A stretch of 20,545 nt of DNA. Source: Lachnospiraceae bacterium UBA1712 (GTDB taxonomy: Bacteria > Bacillota > Clostridia > Lachnospirales > Lachnospiraceae). The stretch's first letter is position 1, and each line of letters starts with the position of its first letter. The stretch covers positions 9,082 to 29,626 of the forward strand of contig DCJA01000008.1 of the NCBI GenBank assembly GCA_002317175.1. The letters run 5' to 3'. Below, in pieces: positions 13,798 through 20,545 of this stretch. The notes under the pieces are model-generated. The model did no database searches. It worked only from the letters and a program-made list of their open reading frames with translations, and was not told where the DNA came from. Both the position numbers and the translations under genes were made by a program.

Positions 13798-15306
13798 ATG
13801 AAATTAAGTAATGCAGGAATAGCAGACGCAAAGGTTTGGACGGAAAAAGGTTATAAACTGCCTGAATATGACAGAGAAGCAGTTAAGGCAAAAACAATGA
13901 AGGAACCAAAGTGGATTCATTTTGGTGCAGGAAATATCTTTAGAGCTTTTCAGGCTAACGTGGTCCAGGAGCTTCTTAACAAGGGGATTATTGACACAGG
14001 ACTTATTGTTGCTGAAGGATATGACTATGAAATTGTTGAGAAGATGAACAGACCTCACGATGATCTTAGTATTCTTGTAACACTTAAGGCCAATGGAACA
14101 GTGGAGAAGACTGTTGTAGGTTCGATTGTTGAATCCTGCATGGTGGATGAGGACAATGAGAAAGAAATCTCAAGACTTCGTGAAATCTTCAGAGCCCCAT
14201 CACTTCAGATGGTAAGCTTTACAATTACTGAAAAAGGATATAAGACAGCAGCTTATATGAGCAAGGTTACAAGACTTCTTTATGAAAGATATCTGGCTGG
14301 TAAGCTTCCGGTAGCCATGGTCAGCATGGATAACTGCTCACACAACGGTGATAAGCTTTATGAAGCTGTTCTTGAATTTGCAAAGCAGTGGGAAGCAGAT
14401 GGAAGCTGCGAAAAAGGATTTGTGGAGTATGTTACTAATGGTGATTTGGTATCGTTCCCACTTAGTATGATTGATAAGATTACTCCAAGACCGGATGCCA
14501 AGATTGAGCAGATGCTTCTTGCAGATGGGATTGAGGACTTAGAACAGGTTGTAACAAGCAAGAATACTTATGTCGCACCATTTGTTAATGCAGAAGAGAC
14601 GGAATATCTTGTTATTGAGAATCTTTTCCCTAATGGAAGAGACGCATATGATAAGGCCGGTGTCATTTTCACAGACAGAGAAACTGTTGATAAAACAGAG
14701 AAAATGAAGGTATGTACCTGCCTTAATCCACTACACACAGCTCTGGCTATATTTGGATGTTTACTTGGCCATACATCAATTCATGAAGAGATGGACGACG
14801 AAGTATTGAATAAATTAGTTAATAAACTTGGATATATAGAAGGTATGCCGGTTGTAGTTGATCCTAAGGTATTATCACCAATGGATTTCATAAAGGCAGT
14901 TTTGGAATTGAGACTTCCAAATCCATTTATGCCAGATACACCACAGCGTATTGCCTGTGATACATCGCAGAAGCTTCCTATCAGATTTGGTGAGACAATC
15001 AAGGCATACAGAAGCAGAGAAGATCTGAGTACAGATTCACTTACACTTGTACCACTTGTTCTTGCAGGATGGTGCAGATATCTTCAGGGCATAGATGATG
15101 AGGGTAATGCATTTGACAGAAGCCCAGATCCACTTTTGGAAGAATTAACAGGACTTGATGTCCAGACAATCCTTAAGAGACAGGATATTTTTGCAGTGGA
15201 TTTATTTGCAGACGGACTTGGGGACAAGGCACTTGCAATGTATCAGGAAATGCAAGGAGTGGGCGCAGTAAGAGCAACTCTGAACAAATATGTTGAAATA
15301 GTGTAA
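13798..15306 (+). CDS. uxuB: Mannitol-dehydrogenase-family oxidoreductase, probable fructuronate reductase
   Basis: A 502-residue NAD(P)-dependent enzyme of the long-chain mannitol dehydrogenase family. The Rossmann motif is IHFGAGNIFRAFQA (40-53). The mid-protein signatures FTITEKGY (141-148), SMDNCSHNGDKL (176-187) and FPLSMIDKITPRP (220-232) precede the catalytic segment KMKVCTCLNPLHTA (302-315) with Lys302 or Lys304, Asn310 and His313. In this operon the expected reaction is reduction of D-fructuronate to D-mannonate (mannonate oxidoreductase, UxuB). Tagaturonate or mannitol as substrate is less likely next to uxuA. AGAGGAAAAGAA precedes the ATG. The gap to uxuA is 57 bases with no terminator. 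Firmicute members with this CLNPLH segment differ from the enterobacterial branch, so the symbol is by role. Confidence 0.88.
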   Translation: MKLSNAGIADAKVWTEKGYKLPEYDREAVKAKTMKEPKWIHFGAGNIFRAFQANVVQELLNKGIIDTGLIVAEGYDYEIVEKMNRPHDDLSILVTLKANGTVEKTVVGSIVESCMVDEDNEKEISRLREIFRAPSLQMVSFTITEKGYKTAAYMSKVTRLLYERYLAGKLPVAMVSMDNCSHNGDKLYEAVLEFAKQWEADGSCEKGFVEYVTNGDLVSFPLSMIDKITPRPDAKIEQMLLADGIEDLEQVVTSKNTYVAPFVNAEETEYLVIENLFPNGRDAYDKAGVIFTDRETVDKTEKMKVCTCLNPLHTALAIFGCLLGHTSIHEEMDDEVLNKLVNKLGYIEGMPVVVDPKVLSPMDFIKAVLELRLPNPFMPDTPQRIACDTSQKLPIRFGETIKAYRSREDLSTDSLTLVPLVLAGWCRYLQGIDDEGNAFDRSPDPLLEELTGLDVQTILKRQDIFAVDLFADGLGDKALAMYQEMQGVGAVRATLNKYVEIV

Positions 15307-15386
15307 TAACGACTTTGATATATGAACTGATGTAGCATAAAAACTATTGTTAATAATATATAGATAATATATAGGGGCAGACATAT

Positions 15387-17525
15387 ATGCAGATAGAACG
15401 CAATGTCATAGTAGATATAGAAGAAATTGAGACAAAGAAATGGACACAGTGCTGGTTAGCTTATAAACCTTTGAAAGACTGTAAGTGGAGCAAATGCTTT
15501 AAGAAATTATTTGTTGACGGGTTTGGTAGTGATGCAATCATCTGTACAGAAGATGAAGCAGATGATATTATTGGCGCTGCAATTGAAGAACTGACAATTG
15601 CGTCAAAAAAGCTTTTCAAGGATGAACTTAAAAGAGTAAATGAAATGCCAAAGGAAGGCATTGTGATTCAGGAACACTGGGGAGATGGGCTTGGAGAGGA
15701 AGGCTATCAAATAAGTGTTAAGGATTCTCTTATTATTCTGGAAGGTGCAACAAAGGCAGCGATTGTTTATGCAGCATTTAGGCTTATTGCTCTTATAAGA
15801 CTTGATGATTTAAAAGAAGATACGGTGATTACTGAAATTCCAAAGAATCCAATCAGAATGCTGAATCACTGGGACAACATGGATGGCTCTATTGAAAGAG
15901 GTTATTCGGGTAATTCATTTTTCTTTGAAGATGATGAAGTGATTGTTGATGCAAGAACCATAGACTATGCAAGACTTATTGCTTCTCTGGGTATAAATGC
16001 AGTTGCTATCAACAATGTTAATGTTAAGAATGCGGCAACTGATCTGGTAAATGACAGATATATCAATAAGGTTGCCTGGCTGGCTAACATTTTCGACAGG
16101 TATGGAATAAAGCTTTTTCTCAGTTTGAATTATGCTATGCCAATTGAGTATGAACCCGCAAGTGCAGATCCACTAAACAGCAAAGTTATTCAATGGTGGA
16201 AGGACAAGATGGATGAGGTATACAGCAAGGTTCCAAAGCTTGGAGGTTTCCTTGTTAAGGCCGATTCAGAGGGACGTCCGGGTCCATTTACCTATGGAAG
16301 AACACAGGCAGACGGTGCCAATATGCTTGCTGAGGCTATTAAGCCACATGGTGGACTTATTATCTGGAGATGTTTCGTATATAATTGTCAGCAGGATTGG
16401 AGAGATCTGACAATAGATAGAGCAAAAGCTGGTTACGATTACTTTAGTTTACTGGACGGGCAGTTTGCGGACAATGTTATTCTGCAGATAAAGAATGGCC
16501 CAATGGATTTTCAGGTTAGAGAACCGATTTCACCTTTATTTGGGGGCTTACGATATACAAATCAGATGTTAGAGGTTCAGATTGCTCAGGAATACACAGG
16601 ACATCAGATTGATGTATGTTATCTTATTCCATGGTTCAAGCAAATTCTCGCTTTTGAGACATATATGTATGGCAACACTACAGATGACAACAGTGTCAGC
16701 AGAAATGCTGATGCTCTTGCAGGATCAGCCAAGGCAGGTTCAAAAGCAGATACAACTGTTGCTGGAATTATTAGTGGCAGAGCAAGAAATGTAAACATTG
16801 GTGGTATGGTTGCTGTAACCAATACAGGAAATGATGAGAACTGGACAGGAAATGATCTTGCTGCTGCAAATCTTTATGGCTTTGGAAGACTTGCATGGAA
16901 TACTGACTATAGTGCCGAAGAACTGGCTGTAGAATGGATAAAACTTACATTTGCCAATATAGATAAGAATTCAGAGGACATTATTGAAAAGATACTTATG
17001 ATGTCATGGCCAACCTATGAGAAGTATACTTCTCCACTTGGAATCGGCTGGATGGTTACACCACATGAGCATTACGGACCAAGCGTTGATGGTTATGAGT
17101 ATGACAGATGGGGTACATATCACCGAGCAGACTGGCAGGGCATCGGAGTTGAACGTGGTCCTGAAGGAACAGGATATGCACTTCAGTATAATAGTCCTAA
17201 CAAGGAGAACTTCAGCAAGCCAGAGACTACTCCAGAAGAATTACTGCTGTTCTTCCACAAGATGCCTTATAAGCATGTGTTATCAACAGGCAAAACTATA
17301 ATTCAGCATATATATGATACTCATTTTGAAGGCTATGAGGAAGCAAAATATATGCAGGAAGAGTGGAATAAATTAGAAGGAAAGATCGATTATCGCGCAT
17401 TTACCAATGTTAAGGAAAGATTCACAAGACAGGAAAGAAATGCAAGAGAATGGTGCGATATTGTAAACAGCTATTTCTATCGTAAATGCGGTATTGCTGA
17501 TGAAAAGGGAAGAACAATTTATTAA
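15387..17525 (+). CDS. aguA: Intracellular GH67 alpha-glucuronidase
   Basis: A 712-residue glycoside hydrolase family 67 enzyme, which removes 4-O-methyl-D-glucuronic acid from the non-reducing-end xylose of short aldouronic acids. The N-terminal domain (1-150) is followed by a TIM barrel starting near RMLNHWDNMDGSIERGYSG (157-175) and a helical C-terminal domain. The catalytic residues by spacing are Glu295 (KADSEGRPGP, acid) and Asp374 (NGPMDFQVREP) with Glu402 (AQEYTG). All three sit ten residues after Glu285, Asp364 and Glu392 of the Geobacillus enzyme. There is no signal peptide, so substrate must be imported first. AGGGG (15373-15377) lies 9 bases before the ATG. It sits between uxuB and eda in the same orientation, linking xylan side-chain release to uronate catabolism. 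Confidence 0.96.
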   Translation: MQIERNVIVDIEEIETKKWTQCWLAYKPLKDCKWSKCFKKLFVDGFGSDAIICTEDEADDIIGAAIEELTIASKKLFKDELKRVNEMPKEGIVIQEHWGDGLGEEGYQISVKDSLIILEGATKAAIVYAAFRLIALIRLDDLKEDTVITEIPKNPIRMLNHWDNMDGSIERGYSGNSFFFEDDEVIVDARTIDYARLIASLGINAVAINNVNVKNAATDLVNDRYINKVAWLANIFDRYGIKLFLSLNYAMPIEYEPASADPLNSKVIQWWKDKMDEVYSKVPKLGGFLVKADSEGRPGPFTYGRTQADGANMLAEAIKPHGGLIIWRCFVYNCQQDWRDLTIDRAKAGYDYFSLLDGQFADNVILQIKNGPMDFQVREPISPLFGGLRYTNQMLEVQIAQEYTGHQIDVCYLIPWFKQILAFETYMYGNTTDDNSVSRNADALAGSAKAGSKADTTVAGIISGRARNVNIGGMVAVTNTGNDENWTGNDLAAANLYGFGRLAWNTDYSAEELAVEWIKLTFANIDKNSEDIIEKILMMSWPTYEKYTSPLGIGWMVTPHEHYGPSVDGYEYDRWGTYHRADWQGIGVERGPEGTGYALQYNSPNKENFSKPETTPEELLLFFHKMPYKHVLSTGKTIIQHIYDTHFEGYEEAKYMQEEWNKLEGKIDYRAFTNVKERFTRQERNAREWCDIVNSYFYRKCGIADEKGRTIY

Positions 17526-17620
17526 ATATGTTATAGCTGAGCTGACTATTTGTGCTTGTGGTAAAATGAAATAAGCAAACTATGAACAGTACTAAGCAAA
17601 TAATTGATGTGAGGTTTGAA

Positions 17621-18259
17621 ATGAATAAAATCTTAGAGGAACTTAGTGGATATGGAGTTGTACCAGTAGTGGTACTTAACAGAACAGAAGATGCAAAACC
17701 CCTTGCAAAAGCCTTGTGTGATGGTGGCTTGAAATGTGCAGAGGTTACCTTTAGAACAGCAGCTGCAGAAGAGTCTATTAGAATAATGACAAAAGAGTGT
17801 CCGGATATGCTGGTTGGTGCAGGAACTGTATTAACAATCGAGCAGGTTGACAGAGCGGTTGCAGCTGGAGCAAAGTTTATTGTAAGCCCTGGGTTTGATC
17901 CTGAAATCGTTGACTACTGTATTTCAAAAAATATTGTAGTTTGTCCTGGATGTATGACACCTTCTGAAGTTGCCCAGGGAGTTAAAAGAGGCCTTGAAGT
18001 CCTCAAATTTTTCCCTGCTGAACAGGCTGGTGGTGTGGCGATGCTCAAGGCAATGGCGGCGCCATATACAAGTGTCAGGTTTATGCCAACTGGAGGAATT
18101 AGCGCAAAGAATCTTCCTGATTATTTAGCTTTTCCAAAGATAATTGCAGCTGGAGGCAGTTGGATGGTTAAGGCTGATCTTATTGATTCGGGTAACTTTG
18201 AGAAGATTACAGAACTCACAAAAGAGGCTGTTGAACTTGTGAAGCAGTGCCGTGGCTAA
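17621..18259 (+). CDS. eda: KDPG/KHG aldolase
   Basis: A 212-residue class I aldolase that splits 2-keto-3-deoxy-6-phosphogluconate into pyruvate and glyceraldehyde 3-phosphate. The Schiff-base lysine is Lys129 in LKFFPAE, the general acid/base is Glu41 and the phosphate-related arginine is Arg45 (AEVTFRT). All three are offset by four from Glu45, Arg49 and Lys133 of the Escherichia coli enzyme. GAGTVL (66-71), SPGFDPE (89-95) and PTGGIS are also present. The ATG at 17621 has GAGG 6 bases upstream. An in-frame ATG at 17582 has no SD and would add 13 residues absent from the family. It follows the GH67 gene by 95 bases and acts after KDG kinase, encoded next. Confidence 0.95.
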   Translation: MNKILEELSGYGVVPVVVLNRTEDAKPLAKALCDGGLKCAEVTFRTAAAEESIRIMTKECPDMLVGAGTVLTIEQVDRAVAAGAKFIVSPGFDPEIVDYCISKNIVVCPGCMTPSEVAQGVKRGLEVLKFFPAEQAGGVAMLKAMAAPYTSVRFMPTGGISAKNLPDYLAFPKIIAAGGSWMVKADLIDSGNFEKITELTKEAVELVKQCRG

Positions 18260-18340
18260 GCTACTCTGCTAGCGGCAGGCTCTATAATTCGAGAACATAT
18301 TTTAACAGGATATGATCTTATTTGATATGAAAGGGATATT

Positions 18341-19375
18341 ATGGGAAAGAAAGTAATTACACTAGGCGAGATTATGCTTCGCCTTTCTACTCCAAATAAT
18401 GAGAGATTTATTCAGGCAGATGAGTTTGATGTTTGCTATGGTGGTGGTGAGGCTAACGTGGCAGTATCTCTGTCTAATTTTGGATATGAGACAGAATATG
18501 TAACAGCAGTTCCAAATCAGCAGATTGGTGAGAGCGCGGTAGCTGCACTCAGAAAATACGGCGTTGGAACAAAATATATTGAGAGATGTGGTGATAGACT
18601 TGGTATTTATTTTCTGGAGACAGGTTCAGCAATGCGTGCCAGCAATGTGATATATGACAGGGCAGGTAGTTCTATTGCTACAGTTTCGGCAGATAAGTTT
18701 GATTTCGACAGAATCTTTGCAGATGCAGACTGGTTCCATTTTACAGGTATCACTCCAGCTATTAGTGATAGCGCTGCAAAACTTGCCAAGGAAGCTTGTA
18801 TAGCTGCAAAGAAGGCAGGAGTAACTATTTCCTGTGACCTTAACTTCAGAAAGAAACTCTGGACTTCTGAGAAGGCAAAGCAGGTTATGACTGATCTTAT
18901 GCAGTATGTGGACGTATGCATAGGAAATGAGGAAGATGCAGATAAGGTACTTGGTTTCAAGGCCAATAATACTGATGTTACCAAGGGTGAATTAAACCTT
19001 GCCGGATATGAAGATGTATTTAATCAGATGGTCGATACTTTTGGCTTCAAATATGTTGTAAGTTCCTTAAGACAGTCAGTTTCAGCTTCAAACAACGGCT
19101 GGTCAGCCTGCATTATGGATGGACAGACAAGAGAGTTTTATCATTCAAAGACATATTCAATAACACCTATCGTTGACAGAGTAGGTGGTGGAGATTCATT
19201 TGCTGCAGGAGTTATCTGTGGACTTCTTGATGAGAGAGATATGAAGACTGCACTTGAATTTGGTGTGGCTGCGTCAGCTCTGAAGCATACGATTCCAGGG
19301 GATTTCAATTATGTAACAAGAGCAGAAGTTGAGAACCTGATGGGTGGAGATGGAAGCGGACGAGTTCAGAGATAG
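18341..19375 (+). CDS. kdgK: 2-keto-3-deoxygluconate kinase (PfkB family)
   Basis: A 344-residue ribokinase-fold sugar kinase that phosphorylates KDG to KDPG. The N-terminal PfkB signature is CYGGGEANVAVSLSNFG (32-48). The segment SCDLNFRKKLW (164-174) is typical of KDG kinases, as is IGNEEDADKVLGF (194-206). The C-terminal signature DRVGGGDSFAAG (279-290) carries the catalytic base Asp285. AAAGGGATATT lies directly upstream of the ATG. The 81 bases between eda and this gene hold only a weak fold and no clear promoter or terminator. With uxuA, uxuB and eda it completes the route from fructuronate to pyruvate and triose phosphate. An insertion-like stretch at 207-225 with Asn/Asp/Thr is seen but may be ordinary for this clade. 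Confidence 0.94.
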   Translation: MGKKVITLGEIMLRLSTPNNERFIQADEFDVCYGGGEANVAVSLSNFGYETEYVTAVPNQQIGESAVAALRKYGVGTKYIERCGDRLGIYFLETGSAMRASNVIYDRAGSSIATVSADKFDFDRIFADADWFHFTGITPAISDSAAKLAKEACIAAKKAGVTISCDLNFRKKLWTSEKAKQVMTDLMQYVDVCIGNEEDADKVLGFKANNTDVTKGELNLAGYEDVFNQMVDTFGFKYVVSSLRQSVSASNNGWSACIMDGQTREFYHSKTYSITPIVDRVGGGDSFAAGVICGLLDERDMKTALEFGVAASALKHTIPGDFNYVTRAEVENLMGGDGSGRVQR

Positions 19376-19400
19376 AACTAAATGCAACACTGGAGTATTT

Positions 19401-20522
19401 ATGAATAATAAATCGACAAGACAATACAATATAGAATTATTAAGACTTCTGGCAATGCTTGGAATTGTTATGATGCACATGATGAATCACGGACATATGC
19501 TGATGTTTGCAAGAAAGGGAGAGTTCAATTACTATGCATCCTGGTCATTATTCTCAGTTGGTATGCATAGTATCAATCTTCTGTTGTTAATAAGCGGCTA
19601 TTTTATGATTTATCAGCGCTTTAGTACATGGAAGGTCTATAAGATAGCTTCACAGGTCTTCTTTTATTCAGTTGGAATAGGAGCCTATTTCTGGCTGTTT
19701 ACTGATATAGAGAAGAAGACTAAGGATTTTATATACTGGATTTTGCCAGTTACGTCAGACTTTTACTGGTATCCATCTATGTACATAGGTATGCTTTTGC
19801 TTAGTCCTATCCTGAATAAGCTGATATTTTCTTTGACAAAAAAACAGCTGCAATGTGTATGTGTTCTGATATTTACTTTGGTCAGCGTATGGCCTAATAT
19901 AGCATTTTTTTCATCGGCTCTTAATACTGCTGGTGGAGTAAGTATATCCTGGTTTTTATGTGTATATGTGTTTGGGGCATATATTAGGATATATTATGTT
20001 CCGGATGGAAAATGGAAAAAGAAATTACTTATAACTTTGTGCATGATAGCAATGCTACCATTAAGCAAGTTTTTTATCGAATGGATGCTTACAACACCTA
20101 TTGGCAGGTTCACGATGCTTGAAGATCTGCTTTGGGGCTATAGTGTATTCTTCCAGTACAGCTCTATTCTTGTAACCGCTAGCAGTATAATGATATTTAT
20201 TACCTTCCTTAATATTAAAATCGATTCAAGGGTATTGGGGAAAATGATTAATATCGCAGCAAGTGCTTCATTTGGTGTGTATCTGATTCATGATCATATG
20301 TATGTCAGAGATAATATGTGGGACAAGCTGGCAGTTTATAACTGGCTTGAAACAAACTATCTCATTCCGGCCTCAATAGGAATGATGTTTGCGATATATA
20401 TCGTATGTATGGTTATTGAACTTCTGAGACAGAAGATATTCCTGATCTGGGAAAGAAATGAGAAGTTTTGTAATATCTTCAAGAAGGCGGACGATAAGCT
20501 GCTAAGTTATTGGTCTGAGTAG
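19401..20522 (+). CDS. Membrane acyltransferase, acyltransferase_3 (OafA/WecH-like) family
   Basis: A 373-residue integral membrane protein with about ten helices. It opens with RQYNIELLRLLAMLGIVMMH (7-26), the family's N-terminal signature with the conserved Arg and His26. It continues with LLLISGYFM (61-69) and FYWYPSMYIGMLLLSPIL (121-138), typical for acyltransferase_3 (PF01757). Such proteins move acetyl or other acyl groups from CoA onto extracellular polysaccharides, teichoic acids or antibiotics; the acceptor here is unknown. The ATG at 19401 has TGGAG five bases upstream; an upstream ATG at 19344 would overlap kdgK by 32 bases. It begins 25 bases after kdgK, so it may be transcribed with the uronate operon or start a cell-surface cluster beyond the window. 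No terminator is seen after it. Confidence 0.9.
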   Translation: MNNKSTRQYNIELLRLLAMLGIVMMHMMNHGHMLMFARKGEFNYYASWSLFSVGMHSINLLLLISGYFMIYQRFSTWKVYKIASQVFFYSVGIGAYFWLFTDIEKKTKDFIYWILPVTSDFYWYPSMYIGMLLLSPILNKLIFSLTKKQLQCVCVLIFTLVSVWPNIAFFSSALNTAGGVSISWFLCVYVFGAYIRIYYVPDGKWKKKLLITLCMIAMLPLSKFFIEWMLTTPIGRFTMLEDLLWGYSVFFQYSSILVTASSIMIFITFLNIKIDSRVLGKMINIAASASFGVYLIHDHMYVRDNMWDKLAVYNWLETNYLIPASIGMMFAIYIVCMVIELLRQKIFLIWERNEKFCNIFKKADDKLLSYWSE

Positions 20523-20545
20523 TGAATCAAAGCTATGATTATATA

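Noticed and set aside
17542..17567. Possible internal promoter before eda (TGGTAAAAT with CTGACT upstream)
   Set aside because: The -10 is fair and looks extended, but the spacer is only 14 bases and no other -35 box fits.
17582..17620. ATG at 17582 as start of eda
   Set aside because: It lacks an SD and adds 13 residues before the family's N terminus; GAGG before ATG 17621 fits well.
18246..18275. Hairpin at the end of eda (TGCC/GGCA and GCTA/TAGC arms)
   Set aside because: The stem is short with a three-base bulge, and no T-run follows, so it is not called a terminator.

Overview
The window is AT-rich bacterial DNA that looks like an anaerobic Firmicute of the Lachnospiraceae, probably a plant-polysaccharide degrader of the Butyrivibrio/Pseudobutyrivibrio type. 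This is inferred from the purine-rich Shine-Dalgarno (SD) sites, sigma-A-type promoters, an intracellular GH67 alpha-glucuronidase set in a uronate-catabolism operon, and large one-piece proteins that join a LacI-like sugar sensor to a GGDEF domain. No RNA gene, insertion sequence, phage gene or CRISPR array is visible, and no gap between genes exceeds about 300 bases.

Left part (1-2945). The 5' end of an EamA-type transporter gene runs leftwards off the window. It is divergent from a three-gene unit: a stand-alone HD hydrolase resembling small alarmone hydrolases, a 71-residue coiled-coil protein and a histidine phosphatase. A bidirectional terminator separates this unit from a convergent DegV-family fatty-acid-binding gene, whose leader holds a well-placed short reading frame and a possible SD-masking hairpin.

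Second part (2946-7024). A tight unit reads tetR-type regulator, DUF554 membrane protein (overlapping by ATGA), large secreted lipoprotein and YbaK-type Cys-tRNA(Pro) deacylase. It ends at a strong hairpin terminator. Two inverted repeats lie in front of the regulator.

Third part (7095-11607). Two paralogous leftward genes encode LacI-like sensor plus GGDEF proteins without any DNA-binding domain. Between them lies a rightward gene for a small four-helix membrane protein with its own promoter and terminator. In both paralogues a cysteine cluster ending in SCGC sits where the sensor ends, and both lack the usual RxxD inhibitory site before GGDEF.

Right part (11792-20545). A GntR/FCD regulator gene, back-to-back with the second GGDEF gene, has its own promoter and terminator. 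It precedes a glucuronate operon: uxuA (mannonate dehydratase), uxuB-like oxidoreductase, GH67 alpha-glucuronidase, eda (KDPG aldolase) and kdgK (KDG kinase). A membrane acyltransferase gene follows at 25 bases. Together the enzymes would release (4-O-methyl)glucuronate from imported xylan fragments in the cytoplasm and convert fructuronate, via mannonate, KDG and KDPG, to pyruvate and glyceraldehyde 3-phosphate. Glucuronate isomerase, the oligosaccharide importer and xylanases are not in the window. A near-palindrome with GTATAC core sits just after the operon promoter and is the best candidate operator for the GntR regulator.
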